From positions 1 to 64,000 of the forward strand of contig JAOACR010000011.1 of NCBI GenBank assembly GCA_026417735.1: DNA of 64,000 nt, written 5' to 3'. The stretch comes from Kiritimatiellia bacterium (GTDB lineage: Bacteria > Verrucomicrobiota > Kiritimatiellia > PWTM01). Below the pieces are notes generated by a model. It did not search any database. It was not told the DNA's origin and saw only the letters and a program-made list of their open reading frames with translations. Shown here one piece after another: positions 35,508-47,444 of this stretch (position 1 is the first letter of the stretch; each line of letters starts with the position of its first letter). Made by a program: the position numbers and the translations under genes.

Positions 35508-38393
35508 TCATGGCAAGGTGACGCGAATGCGAAAGAACAGCGGTGCGCCAACATTTTCAGGCACCTCCACGACCCACTCGCCACCGGTACCGGGACGGTT
35601 AGTCTGGGCAGTCCACGAGGCGGCGGCCAGACTGACGCAGAGCTCCAAATGGTATCTGCGCTGCAACGAGGTGGGATTGAGCGACAGTCTCCAGCCAACC
35701 GGCGCGCGAGAAATCTGCAGACGTGGAATCGCGCTCTGCGCATTCGTCGGCGAAGTGTCCGCAATGAATTCCGCCCAGTTCGCATCGCCATCGCCATCAG
35801 AATCCTCCCCTTCGAGCTCCGTCCACGTTTGCGGCGGCGTCGGCAGCAGCCCATGCTGAGCAAACCACTCCAGCGGAACCTGCCGCGCCGTGTGGAACTC
35901 TGCGAGCACCTGGAACGAGTTGGTCACGGGGCCGTCGCGCCTTGGATTGTCCACCCGCCCGTCGCTCCAACGGTGGAACTGCGCGCCTGCCGGCGCCACG
36001 GCCAGCACCGGAGTGCCTGTGGTCGCGTGAGGGATCGACTGCGTCGCCACTCCTGAAATTGAACCACTTACGCTGACCCCATACCGGACCACGTAAACGT
36101 TCGTCCCAAACAGAGCGATCAGTGTCCGATGGCGATCGGCTTCGAACGCAATGACCGGATTGGTCGCAACGGCGGCGCCGTTTTCGGTCCACCTGCGGAA
36201 GTGGTAGCCGTAAGAGGGCGTTGCATTCAATTGTACCGTGTCGCCGGGCAAATACCGCCCTGCGCCGGCGACAGAGCCTGCATTCGAATCGTTCGGCGAC
36301 GCAGCGATATCGAAAAAGGAAGCCAGCTTCGCCAGGTAGGCGGACGGACGGCCCCCGGCCAGCCCGAAGGCACCGCCCACCAGGATGCCTCCATTGCCGT
36401 CCGATGCCAGCGCGTAGACATAGAGGGCGGTGAAGTCAGGCGCACCAAAGGGGGCTTCATCTTGAACGCCCGACCCCCGTCCCGACCACTGCAAACCATC
36501 CCATCGCGCGATGTTGTTCGCCGGGACACCGCCGGCCTCGGAAAACTGCCCTCCCGCGTATAGCGCCCCAGATGGACAGCGGCGCAACGCGAACACCCCG
36601 TCACCCTCAATCCCCGCTCCCAGCGCCTGCCAGACGCCGTCACGCCAGAGCGCCACCCGCTCCGCCGGCTGTCCGCCCGCCTGCGAAAACTTCCCCGCCA
36701 CAACAAGCCCTCCGCCCGGTGCGCGTTCGATCGCCCAGACCTCGCCGTCCAGTCCGCCTCCGACCGGCGCCCACTGCACGCCATTCCAACGGGCGATCCG
36801 GTTTGCCGCCGTCCCACCCGCGGTCGTGAAACTCCCCCCCGCATACAGGTCGCCATTGTCATCCACAAAAAGGGTATACACCGGCCCGTTCATCCCCGTT
36901 CCGAGCGGCCGCCATCGCGTGCCATCCCATTCCGCCACGCGCGCCGCATTCGTGCCGCCTGCCGTTGTAAACACCCCCCCGGCGTAGAGCCGGTTGGTCG
37001 CCGGCACCGCCAGCGCATACACCGCGCCGTTCATTCCGCTGCCGAGCGCGCGCCACCCTCCCCCCTCGAGCACCGCGACACGGTTGACGCTCGCCGTGCC
37101 GGAAGCCAAGAAGTCCCCCCCCGCATACAGTCGCCGGTCGGCCCCCATCGCCAGAGCGTACACCCAGCCATCGAACCCCTCGCCCACCGGGCTCCACACG
37201 CCCCCCGACCACTTCGCCACATGCCGAACCCGCCGCTCGTCCAGCACCTGAAACCCACCTCCCGCGAACACATCCAGACTCACCGGATCGGTCACCAACG
37301 TCAGCACTGGCCCATCAAAACCCGTCCCGAACGGAACCCAGTCTGTGCCGTTTCTCACCATCACGTGCGGCATGAACACACCGTCGGCGCTGCGGAAGGG
37401 ACCCGCCGCATGCAGCCGGCCGGTGAGCGGACAGACCGCCAACGCATGCACCGGATCGTCACACTGCGCCACCGTGTTCCACTGCACGCCGTCCCAGACC
37501 GCAATGACACCGGAACCCGGCGCCATCCCCCCGCCGAGCCAGAGACGGCCGTCCAACCCCACCGCAACCGCCCGCACCGTCGCCGGCGCCCCACCCCCGA
37601 TCGCCGACCAGCCCGTCTGGTTCCACCGCGCCACACGGTTGGCCGCCGCACCGCCTGCGCTCGTAAACTCGCCACCCGCCACAAGATGTCCGTTCGTATC
37701 CAGCACGAGCGCCCGCACGGGCCCGTTCATCCCGCTCCCCAACGAACTCCACGACGTCCCGTTCCACCGCGCCACCCGCGCCGCAGCGACGCCACCAATG
37801 TTCGTGAACGCCCCGCCCGCATACAGTGTACCGTCCGCCGCCACCACCAGTGCCCAAACTTCCGCACCAGCGGTGCCAATCGTCGTCCACGCGACGCCAT
37901 TCCACATCGAGACCGACGCCGGAGTGCCATGCGCTGCAAACACGCGTCCGAGCCCGTCCACCGCGATCGCATGCACCGCGCCCGAGACCCCGGCGCCCAG
38001 CGCCTCCCACATCGCGCCATTCCATCGCGCAATGCCGTTTGCAGAGACGCCGCCGGCGCTGGTCAGTGCCCCCCCCACCAGCAGCCGCCCCTGCCCGTCG
38101 AGCGCAACTGCCCGGATCTCCCCATTCACACCGCTTCCCAGCGGCTGCCACCGGCCCCCCTCCCAACGGGCCACCCGGCTGACGCTCTCATTACCAATGA
38201 GCGTGAAACTTCCGCCGATGAACACCGTGCCGTCCGCCGCGACCGCAACTCCGTTCACCGGTCCGTTGATGTCGGGACGTATCGGCCCCCCGAGCGGCGT
38301 CCAGTGTTCATCGCGAAAACCGGCCATCGCCCCGAGCGCGCCCCACAACGCGCCCGCGAGCGCGGCTCTCCACCATGCCCGCTCCCCCAACAT
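35508..38393 (-). CDS. secreted beta-propeller protein with InlB-type repeat region
   Basis: 961 residues from the ATG at 38393, chosen for GAGAGG four bases upstream and because it opens directly on a signal peptide (ERAWWRAALAGALWGALGAMA). The frame also stays open for 46 codons upstream. The body contains about 14 units of roughly 45-50 residues with the pattern NGxVxALxxxxxGxLYxGGxFTxAGGxxAxRVARWNGxxWxxLGxG, which would make two seven-bladed propellers. After them come Listeria-Bacteroides/InlB-like repeats (YHFRRWTENG, FHRWSDG), a calcium-type DSDGDGDAN, and a Verrucomicrobia-style tail ending FFRIRVTLP. It is next to the giant surface protein on the same strand, so both may build the cell surface. 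Confidence 0.8.
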   Translation of the reverse strand: MLGERAWWRAALAGALWGALGAMAGFRDEHWTPLGGPIRPDINGPVNGVAVAADGTVFIGGSFTLIGNESVSRVARWEGGRWQPLGSGVNGEIRAVALDGQGRLLVGGALTSAGGVSANGIARWNGAMWEALGAGVSGAVHAIAVDGLGRVFAAHGTPASVSMWNGVAWTTIGTAGAEVWALVVAADGTLYAGGAFTNIGGVAAARVARWNGTSWSSLGSGMNGPVRALVLDTNGHLVAGGEFTSAGGAAANRVARWNQTGWSAIGGGAPATVRAVAVGLDGRLWLGGGMAPGSGVIAVWDGVQWNTVAQCDDPVHALAVCPLTGRLHAAGPFRSADGVFMPHVMVRNGTDWVPFGTGFDGPVLTLVTDPVSLDVFAGGGFQVLDERRVRHVAKWSGGVWSPVGEGFDGWVYALAMGADRRLYAGGDFLASGTASVNRVAVLEGGGWRALGSGMNGAVYALAVPATNRLYAGGVFTTAGGTNAARVAEWDGTRWRPLGTGMNGPVYTLFVDDNGDLYAGGSFTTAGGTAANRIARWNGVQWAPVGGGLDGEVWAIERAPGGGLVVAGKFSQAGGQPAERVALWRDGVWQALGAGIEGDGVFALRRCPSGALYAGGQFSEAGGVPANNIARWDGLQWSGRGSGVQDEAPFGAPDFTALYVYALASDGNGGILVGGAFGLAGGRPSAYLAKLASFFDIAASPNDSNAGSVAGAGRYLPGDTVQLNATPSYGYHFRRWTENGAAVATNPVIAFEADRHRTLIALFGTNVYVVRYGVSVSGSISGVATQSIPHATTGTPVLAVAPAGAQFHRWSDGRVDNPRRDGPVTNSFQVLAEFHTARQVPLEWFAQHGLLPTPPQTWTELEGEDSDGDGDANWAEFIADTSPTNAQSAIPRLQISRAPVGWRLSLNPTSLQRRYHLELCVSLAAASWTAQTNRPGTGGEWVVEVPENVGAPLFFRIRVTLP

Positions 38394-38489
38394 CAATCCT
38401 CTCTTTCGCGCTACCGATTCGACTCGCATGCGCAACATACGCCCATCGGCCACCGACTGCAATGCCCCCCCTGCAGCTGCATCTTCAGC

Positions 38490-38518
38490 TTGACCGGGCA
38501 CCGGCGACGCAATAGATT
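38490..38518 (+). promoter_or_regulatory. sigma-70-like promoter of rpsU
   Basis: TTGACC (38490-38495), a 17-base spacer and TAGATT (38513-38518) match the consensus hexamers at 5 and 4 of 6 positions with ideal spacing. Transcription would start near 38525 and give a leader of about 54 bases before the rpsU start codon. It lies in the divergent spacer with the propeller gene. Confidence 0.6.
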
Positions 38519-38578
38519 CGTGGCTTAGCACGGACCTCGCGCGTGTGGGGCGCGCTTGGGAAAGGGGTGACCGCTACT

Positions 38579-38773
38579 GTGACGGAAGTCAAGGTTCGTA
38601 AAGGCGAAACCATTGATAAGGCGATCCGGCGGCTCAAGAAAAAGCTCGACCGGGAAGGTGTGCTGCGCGAACTTCGCGCCCGGCGGCACTACGAGAAGCC
38701 GTCGGAGCAGCGCCGGCGCAAGGCCGCACGGGCCCGGAGCCGGGCCGCCGCCGCTGCAAACGCCGCAAAGTAA
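38579..38773 (+). CDS. rpsU: 30S ribosomal protein bS21
   Basis: 64 residues beginning [21 protein letters not shown] (GTG start), then [25 protein letters not shown]. This is the characteristic S21 sequence, with an Ala/Arg-rich tail. S21 sits on the platform of the 30S subunit near the 3' end of 16S rRNA and helps mRNA binding. The GTG at 38579 is chosen because S21 proteins begin at this residue; another in-frame GTG at 38567 would add four residues. It is probably the first gene of a transcript continuing into the TIM-barrel gene and gmd-rmd. Confidence 0.93.
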   Translation: MTEVKVRKGETIDKAIRRLKKKLDREGVLRELRARRHYEKPSEQRRRKAARARSRAAAAANAAK

Positions 38774-38824
38774 GCTGTCGGTCGCCTCCCCCGCTGCCGG
38801 TGCGAGACCGCCGCGGGTGGGCCG

Positions 38825-41669
<2,845 letters not shown>

Positions 41670-41683
41670 ACGCCCTCCCGCTC

Positions 41684-41730
41684 GTCCAACGATGGGAACC
41701 CCGCCTCCCGCAGTTCTCCAAATCTTGGAC
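41684..41730. repeat. paired TCCAA-N3-TTGGA palindrome element, copy 2
   Basis: GTCCAACGATGGGAA (41684-41698, one arm mutated) and CTCCAAATCTTGGAC (41716-41730) are separated by 17 bases, the same 32-base period as the element at 10731-10777. It fills most of the 83-base spacer between the convergent rmd gene and the small gene at 41753, starting 15 bases after the rmd stop. A bidirectional terminator or a dispersed repeat is possible. Confidence 0.7.
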
Positions 41731-41752
41731 GCCGCGCTCCTCCCTCTGCCGC

Positions 41753-42157
41753 CTATGCGCGCCCCAACGAAAGGTCCCCGACGATCTTCCACACCGGCCC
41801 GTCCCGAACGAGCCGGAGCTCGCGATCCTGAAACGCCGCGGCCAGTTCGCGCTGCAACAACTCGAGCGCGCGATCCTCGATTTGCCGCCTCAGCGCCAAC
41901 GGCACCGGTCCGACCGTCCGCACGTCAAGCGTCACCACATATCCCGGCCCTGCCGCCGAACCTAATCCCGCGCTGAACGACGCGCTCAAATGGAACAGAC
42001 CCTCCGCGGTGTGGTCCACAATCGAGCCTGCGGGCGGTCGGCGCGGATCCCGCACCCCGACGGACCCGAACTCCGCTTCAAGCGCGCGGTCCACCCGGCC
42101 GAACATCTCGTGCAGCCGCCGTTCAAACTCCTCAACGGCGTGGTGCCGCAGTGTCAT
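41753..42157 (-). CDS. conserved hypothetical protein downstream of rlmB
   Basis: A 134-residue protein I do not recognise. It starts MTLRHHAVEEFERRLHEMFGRVD with an amphipathic helix, followed by strands (GYVVTLDVRTVG) and a helix (LRRQIEDRALELLQRELAAAF), ending VWKIVGDLSLGRA. There are no Cys pairs, signal or membrane segment, so it is probably a small cytosolic protein. Its ATG overlaps the methyltransferase stop (ATGA), so the two are translationally coupled. The frame is open far upstream, but that region is antisense to sense of the methyltransferase and is not used. Confidence 0.65.
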   Translation of the reverse strand: MTLRHHAVEEFERRLHEMFGRVDRALEAEFGSVGVRDPRRPPAGSIVDHTAEGLFHLSASFSAGLGSAAGPGYVVTLDVRTVGPVPLALRRQIEDRALELLQRELAAAFQDRELRLVRDGPVWKIVGDLSLGRA

Positions 42158-42942
42158 TGAGGCGGGAGCGACGCGTCGCGCTGCCGGCGCACCTCGTACA
42201 TCGCGATCGCCGCCGCGACCGCGGCATTGTAGGAGGCCACCTTCCCACGCATCGGAATTGCGACCGAGCCCGAACATGCCGCGCGAACCCGCTTCTGCAC
42301 GCCGTGTCCCTCCGCGCCCACCACGACCGCCAAGCCTCCGCGCAAATCCCATGCGTAGATCGGCCGCGCGTCCTCCGCCGCCTCGAGCGCCCAGCAGCGA
42401 ATGCCCCGCCGCTCCATCTCCGTCACTGCGTTCGCGAGGTTCGCGACCCGCGTCACCGCCAGGTGTTCCACCGCACCCGAAGAGGCCCGCACCACCGCCG
42501 GCGTGACGCCGCAGGCCCGGTCGCGAGCCAGCACCACGCCGTGCACCCCGGCCGCCTCCGCGGAGCGCATGATCGAACCGACGTTCTGCGGATCCTGCAG
42601 ATGATCCAGCACCACCAAAAACGGGGGCTCGTCCCTGTGACGCGTCGCCTCCAGCACCTCCTCGAACTCCGCCTCCTGAAACGGTTCCGCCTCGAGCACC
42701 ACGCCCTGATGATTCGCACTGGCGGTGCGACGGTCCAGCTCGGACTTCGGACACCGCCGCACCGGCACGCCGCGCCGCCGCGCCCACCCTTCAAGCGCCG
42801 ACACCGTCGGCCCCTCCCGCACCCCCTCGGCCACCCACAACGCGCGGCATCGGCGCCGCCCCGCCCTCAGCACCTCCAGCAGCACCTGCCGCCCGTACAG
42901 CCACTCCACTTCAGCCGGGCCCGATTCGCGTTGATGCATCAC
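42154..42942 (-). CDS. rlmB: SpoU-family 23S rRNA 2'-O-methyltransferase (RlmB/TrmH-like)
   Basis: A 262-residue SPOUT methyltransferase that probably methylates a guanosine ribose in 23S rRNA. The N-terminal substrate-binding domain has VEWLYGRQVLLEVLRAGRRR and the HQGVVLEA boundary. The SpoU motifs follow: QDPQNVGSIMRSAEAAG (motif 1, Asn and Arg), VVVGAEGHGV (motif 2) and IPMRGKVASYNAAVAAAIAMYE (motif 3, with SYN in place of the usual SLN). RlmB is likelier than TrmH because of the N-terminal domain, but the exact target base cannot be read. Two adjacent ATGs (42942 and 42939) are possible starts. Confidence 0.85.
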   Translation of the reverse strand: MMHQRESGPAEVEWLYGRQVLLEVLRAGRRRCRALWVAEGVREGPTVSALEGWARRRGVPVRRCPKSELDRRTASANHQGVVLEAEPFQEAEFEEVLEATRHRDEPPFLVVLDHLQDPQNVGSIMRSAEAAGVHGVVLARDRACGVTPAVVRASSGAVEHLAVTRVANLANAVTEMERRGIRCWALEAAEDARPIYAWDLRGGLAVVVGAEGHGVQKRVRAACSGSVAIPMRGKVASYNAAVAAAIAMYEVRRQRDASLPPQ

Positions 42943-42980
42943 GCGGTCTTCCTATAGCATCAGCGCAGGTCTCGCAACCG

Positions 42981-44462
42981 ATGCCTCACACCAGTGCCAG
43001 TGGCCGGATCGCCGCCTTCACCGCCGTCCTCTGGCTGGCGCGCGGCGTCGCCGCGGACCCCGACACGACGCCCCCGCGCGATCCGGCCCCCACCGCGACC
43101 GACCCGATGGCGGAAATCGAGTCCGCGGTCGCCCGCATCCGCGCCAGCTACGAGCAGCTGCGGCTGCGCATGGACGAACAGGACCGCGAACTCCGCCGCG
43201 CGCGCGCGGCGCGACAAGCGGCCGAAGCGCGCCACCGCGAGCTGGAAGGCCGCGTGCGCGAGCTGGAGGCCGAGAACATCTCGCTGCAGGCGCGCATCAG
43301 CCGGCTGCAAACCGATCTGGAAGAAGCCCATCGCCGCGCAGAGCTGGCCACCACGGAGGCGCGCGGGCTGGACGAGCGGCTGCAAACCGTGCAGCGCGAC
43401 CTGCGGCGCCTCACGCAGGAACGCGACGAGCTTGCCGCCTCGCTGCAACGCGAACGCGCCCGCGCGGACGAGGCGGAGAGCGACCGCCTTCGTCTGCGCG
43501 CGGTCGTCCGCGATCTCGAGCGGCGCGTGCGCAGCGCCACCGAGCCGGACGCCCCGCCGCCCGAAGCCGCCGAGCCCGCGCAGGAAGTCACGATGCCGCC
43601 TCCCGCCCCTCCGCCCACCGCCGAGCCGGCGGTGGAGGCCACGACCACCACCCTCACCGTCGCACCGCGGCCGGTACCGGAGCCGCCCGCCAGCATCGTC
43701 GCCACCACGTCGAGCGGCACCGCGCTCCTGCCGATGCCGCCGGCCGGATGGACGAATCCTCCGCCCGTTCCTGTGCCCGTCCTCTCCGCCACCGGCGGGG
43801 CAACGGCCGTCGCCGTGCTCACCACCGCCGCCCCGCCCTCCGAGGCCGCCCCTGTGCCGATGCGGCTAGTTCCGGTTGAAGAGGTCGATGAGTCCCGGCT
43901 CACTCAACTGCTTCTTCAGGCGGCGACTGCCCGCGAGGAGCGCCGCTGGGAGGAGGCCCGCACACTCTACGAGGAAGCTCTGCGGCTGCGCCCGGGTGAT
44001 CCCTCGGCCGCCACGGGCTTGGCGGAAACGTTGCTGGCGCTCGGCGATCTGGCCGCCGCCGAGCGGCAGGCACAGCAGCTGCTCGCCGCCGCGCCGGACC
44101 ACCCCGACCGGCTGCTGCTGGCCGGCACTGTCGCCGCGCGCCGCAGCCGCCACGATGAGGCGGTCCGATACCTGCGCCGCGCCCGCGAGCTCGCACCGCT
44201 GCGCGCGGACATCGCGCGGGAACTCGGCTCCGCGCTCCACGATGCGGGCCGCTACGACGAAGCCGCCGCCACCTTCATCGCCGCCGCCGGCCTGGAGCCG
44301 GACGACTCCCTCTCGTGGTTCAACGCCGCGGTGTGTCTGCTCAAAACCGATCCCCCCAAACGACAGCGCGCGGCTGAATGCTACCGCCGTGCGATCGAAC
44401 TTGGAGAGCCCAAAGATGAACGGATCGAACAACGATTGCGGGAACCGGATGTGGCGCCCTGA
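42981..44462 (+). CDS. secreted coiled-coil and TPR protein, first of three
   Basis: 493 residues. A weak signal peptide (GRIAAFTAVLWLARGVAA, residues 8-25) is followed by a coiled coil (about 45-190) of Arg/Glu-rich heptads. A proline/threonine linker (190-300, with PPPAPPPTAEP) leads to about four TPR units at the C-terminus (TQLLLQAATAREERRWEEARTLYEEALRLRPGDP, ADIARELGSALHDAGRYDEAAATF). The last residues ELGEPKDERIEQRL resemble the end of the next protein. It diverges from rlmB. The three-gene set probably builds an envelope scaffold; no function is known. Confidence 0.75.
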   Translation: MPHTSASGRIAAFTAVLWLARGVAADPDTTPPRDPAPTATDPMAEIESAVARIRASYEQLRLRMDEQDRELRRARAARQAAEARHRELEGRVRELEAENISLQARISRLQTDLEEAHRRAELATTEARGLDERLQTVQRDLRRLTQERDELAASLQRERARADEAESDRLRLRAVVRDLERRVRSATEPDAPPPEAAEPAQEVTMPPPAPPPTAEPAVEATTTTLTVAPRPVPEPPASIVATTSSGTALLPMPPAGWTNPPPVPVPVLSATGGATAVAVLTTAAPPSEAAPVPMRLVPVEEVDESRLTQLLLQAATAREERRWEEARTLYEEALRLRPGDPSAATGLAETLLALGDLAAAERQAQQLLAAAPDHPDRLLLAGTVAARRSRHDEAVRYLRRARELAPLRADIARELGSALHDAGRYDEAAATFIAAAGLEPDDSLSWFNAAVCLLKTDPPKRQRAAECYRRAIELGEPKDERIEQRLREPDVAP

Positions 44463-46476
44463 CCTGCTGCGCCGCGGCGCCGCGCTCGCGCTGCTTGTGC
44501 TGCTGCCCCTCGCCGCGAACGCACAGTCGGGCGAGCTGCCGGAAAAACCCGCCTATCAGCAAATGCTGGCCGGCGACCGCGCGCTGGAGGCCGGCGACGC
44601 GCCCCGTGCGCTCGGCGCCTACCAGGAGGCGCTCACGCTGTTCGAGCGGCTCCGCCGCGAGCGGCCGAATTACAAGCCGGCCGCCATCGAATACCGGATG
44701 GACTACTGCCGCAAGCGAATCGCAGCACTGCTCGGTGATCCCGCGGTGCAGGCCGCCGCCGCTCAGCCGCGCGCGCCCGCGCCGGCCGACCGGCTGCGCG
44801 AACTGCAGGCCTCCCTCGAACAGCTCCAACGTGAACGCGAGAGCCTCCAGCACGAGCTCGCCGAACTCCGCCGGCAGCTCGAGCGCGCAACCTCACGGGC
44901 CGACAGCGCGGAGGCGAATCTGGCGGAGCTTCGCGCCCAGCTCGCCGCCACGCAGCAACAGTCCGCCGCACTGGAGCGCGAGCTGGCCGCCGCTCGCGCG
45001 AATGTGCCGGTCGCGGAACACCGCGAAGCGCTCGCCGCACTGCGCGCCGCCGAAACCGAGCGCGCCGCGCTCCAGCGCCGCGTCGAGGCCGCCGAACGCA
45101 CCACCACCGCGCTGCAGGAGCGCCTCGCCGCCGCCGAGTCGCGGGCGCGCGAACTGGAGGCCACCGTGGCGGACCCCGCCCGGCTCACCGCGCCCTACGA
45201 GCAGCAGCTGCGCGAGGCGCGCGAGCGCGCCGACGCCGCCGCGCGTCGCGAGGCGGCCACCGCCGCCCGCGCGGAATCGCTCGCGGCGCAGCTCCACGCC
45301 GCACGCGAGGAAATCGCCGCGCTGAAAGCCTCCGCCACCTCCGCAGCGCGCGGCGGCGACACCGCACCCGCCCGCGAACTGCAGCAGGTCACCGCCGAAC
45401 GCGACGCGGCCGCCGCGGAGGTCGCACGGCTGCGCACCGAGCTGGAGCGCCTCGAGGCGGAACGCCGCGACGACCGCGAACGCATCCGCGAACTTGGCCG
45501 CGCGCTGAAAAGCGCCGCGGAACCGGCAGCGCGCGCGGAACAGGAACTGCGAGCACTGCTGGAAAAAACGATCGCAGAGCGCGACGCCGCCCGCGAACAG
45601 GCCGCCACGCTCCAGCTCCGCGTGCGCGAGCTCGAGGCGGCCCGAACCGAATCGCCGGAGCCCGCCGCCAACACCGATGCCGCACTCGCGGAAACACGCG
45701 AGCAGCTTCGCCGCTCCGAAGCCCGCCTCCAGGCGCTCGCCGCGAAACTCGATCTGCGCGACCGCGAAGCTCGTGAGGCGGAACGCGAACGCGACGCGCT
45801 CCGCCAGGAGCTTGAACGCGTGCGCGCGGAACGCGACCGCCTTCAGGAATCTGCCACGCGCCGCCCCCCGGAGTCGTCCCCCACCACGACCGCGACGCCG
45901 CCGCCCATCCCAGAGTTGCCGCCCGAACTGCAGCAGCAGCTGGAGACCGCCGTCTCCCTGCTGGCCTCCAACCAGGTCGCGCCGGCGCTGGACCTCTTCG
46001 ATCGCGTGCTGAGTGCCGCGCCCGATCACCCGGACGCGCTGCTCGGCTACGGCCGCGCCGCGCTCGCGCTCGGCCAGCTGCGCCCCGCCCGCGCCGCCGC
46101 CGAGCGTCTGACCGACCGCCACCCCCAGCTCGCCGCCGGTCACCATCTGCTGGGACTCGTCGAGGCGCGCGACAACAACCGCCGCGCCGCCGGCCGCGCG
46201 TTCGCAAAAGCCGTCGCGCTGGAGCCGAACAACCCGACCTACCACCGCGATTTCGCGATCGCCTGCTACAAGCTCAACCGACTCGACGACGCGATCGCGG
46301 AATACCGCGAGGTGATCCGGCTTCATCCGAACGACGGCCAAGCGCACTTCAACCTCGCCGCGCTGCTGATGAGCCTGCCCAACCCGCCGCTGGAAGAGAT
46401 CCGCGCACTGTACCGCCGCGCCCGCGAGCTGGGAGAGCCGCCAGATGCGCAGCTCGAACAACGCCTCGGGCTCTGA
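44416..46476 (+). CDS. secreted coiled-coil and TPR protein, second of three
   Basis: 686 residues from the ATG at 44416 (GGAG nine bases upstream), overlapping the previous gene by 47 bases in another frame. The leader is DLLRRGAALALLVLLPLAANA, then QSGELPEK; an ATG at 44449 would give a more classical signal peptide. Residues 35-105 look like a TPR pair (AYQQMLAGDRALEAGDAPRALGAYQEAL), residues 120-480 a very long coiled coil, and 500-680 contain TPR units (HLLGLVEARDNNRRAAGRAFAKAVALEPNNPTYHRD). It ends RRARELGEPPDAQLEQRLGL. It is paralogous in layout to its upstream neighbour. Confidence 0.75.
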   Translation: MNGSNNDCGNRMWRPDLLRRGAALALLVLLPLAANAQSGELPEKPAYQQMLAGDRALEAGDAPRALGAYQEALTLFERLRRERPNYKPAAIEYRMDYCRKRIAALLGDPAVQAAAAQPRAPAPADRLRELQASLEQLQRERESLQHELAELRRQLERATSRADSAEANLAELRAQLAATQQQSAALERELAAARANVPVAEHREALAALRAAETERAALQRRVEAAERTTTALQERLAAAESRARELEATVADPARLTAPYEQQLREARERADAAARREAATAARAESLAAQLHAAREEIAALKASATSAARGGDTAPARELQQVTAERDAAAAEVARLRTELERLEAERRDDRERIRELGRALKSAAEPAARAEQELRALLEKTIAERDAAREQAATLQLRVRELEAARTESPEPAANTDAALAETREQLRRSEARLQALAAKLDLRDREAREAERERDALRQELERVRAERDRLQESATRRPPESSPTTTATPPPIPELPPELQQQLETAVSLLASNQVAPALDLFDRVLSAAPDHPDALLGYGRAALALGQLRPARAAAERLTDRHPQLAAGHHLLGLVEARDNNRRAAGRAFAKAVALEPNNPTYHRDFAIACYKLNRLDDAIAEYREVIRLHPNDGQAHFNLAALLMSLPNPPLEEIRALYRRARELGEPPDAQLEQRLGL

Positions 46477-47356
46477 GCCGGCCGCGCTCGCGATCGCACT
46501 GCGCCTCATGCTCGCGATCGCGACGCTCGCGCGGGCGCAGGCGCCCTCGGACGGCGCCGGGAGTGACCCGCTCGCGTTTCGGCTGCAGGCCGTCGAACAG
46601 GCCGCCGCCGCGCTGCGGCGCAGGGCCGCCGACCTGGCGGAGGAGCTCGAACGCCTCCGCGCCGACAATGAAACGCTGCGGCGACGGCTCGACGAGGCGA
46701 ACACCCGCCTGGCCGCGGTCACCCGCGTCGCGGCGGCCGCGGAGGCCGAACGCGCCGATCTGCTTCGGCAAGCGCGCGACGACGCTGCTCGGATCCGCGC
46801 ACTGGAAGCCCGCCTGGCCGCCGCCCCCGCCGCCGAATCGCCCGGCACCCGCGAGCTCCGATCCCTGCTCGAACAGCGAACCCGCGAGCTGGCCGAACTC
46901 CGTCGGCGCGTCGCAGAACTCGAACGCGACAGCCGCCAGTCGGGCGCCCCCGAGCGCTCGCCGCCGGCCGCGCCGCAGCCGGAGGAGATCCAACGTCTGC
47001 ACCAAATGTTCGCGGCGGAAAAGCAGACGTGGAAATCGCTTCACGAGCTTGCCGAACAGCAGCGCCTTGAAGCGGAGGCCGAGCGGGACCGCCTCCGGGA
47101 GGAACTGCGCCGCACGCTCGCCCGGCTGGACGACCTTGAGAACCGGCTGCGCGCTCGTGACGAGGCCCGCACCGCCGGGCCCGAAAAGGGCGACAGCGCG
47201 CTGCGGGAGCAGCTCGATCGCGAGCGTGCAGCCAGGGAACTGGCGGAAATCAAGGCGGAAGCGTTTCGCCGCGCCTGGATGAACGCGCGAGCCGCCGGCG
47301 CCGAGGCCACGAATCCGCCCGCTCCACCCCCCGACGCCCCCCGCCGCCTGCGCTGA
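46445..47356 (+). CDS. secreted coiled-coil protein, third of three
   Basis: 303 residues. The leader (ALAIALRLMLAIATLARAQ, to about residue 32) is followed by a coiled coil over almost the whole length (VEQAAAALRRRAADLAEELERLRADNETLRRRLDEA, ELRSLLEQRTRELAELRRRVAELERD, LREQLDRERAARELAEIKAEAF) and a short proline tail. No TPR is present. Its first codons MRSSNNASG overlap the preceding gene by 32 bases and match MNGSNNDCG of the second gene, which also lies in an overlap. Hence the start at 46445 is likely correct. Function unknown. Confidence 0.7.
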   Translation: MRSSNNASGSEPAALAIALRLMLAIATLARAQAPSDGAGSDPLAFRLQAVEQAAAALRRRAADLAEELERLRADNETLRRRLDEANTRLAAVTRVAAAAEAERADLLRQARDDAARIRALEARLAAAPAAESPGTRELRSLLEQRTRELAELRRRVAELERDSRQSGAPERSPPAAPQPEEIQRLHQMFAAEKQTWKSLHELAEQQRLEAEAERDRLREELRRTLARLDDLENRLRARDEARTAGPEKGDSALREQLDRERAARELAEIKAEAFRRAWMNARAAGAEATNPPAPPPDAPRRLR

Positions 47357-47444
47357 GCCGGACAGCGCGCGATGCGCCAGTGGTCAGGCACCGACGCTCT
47401 CGACGCAGAGACCCGCTGCCCCTCCACGTGCGCCGGTCCAAGGT

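Noticed and set aside
47357-47444. A third copy of the TCCAA-N3-TTGGA paired element
   Set aside because: GGTCCAAGGTCTAG at about 47435 has one half-site, but there is no matching arm and no partner 32 bases away.
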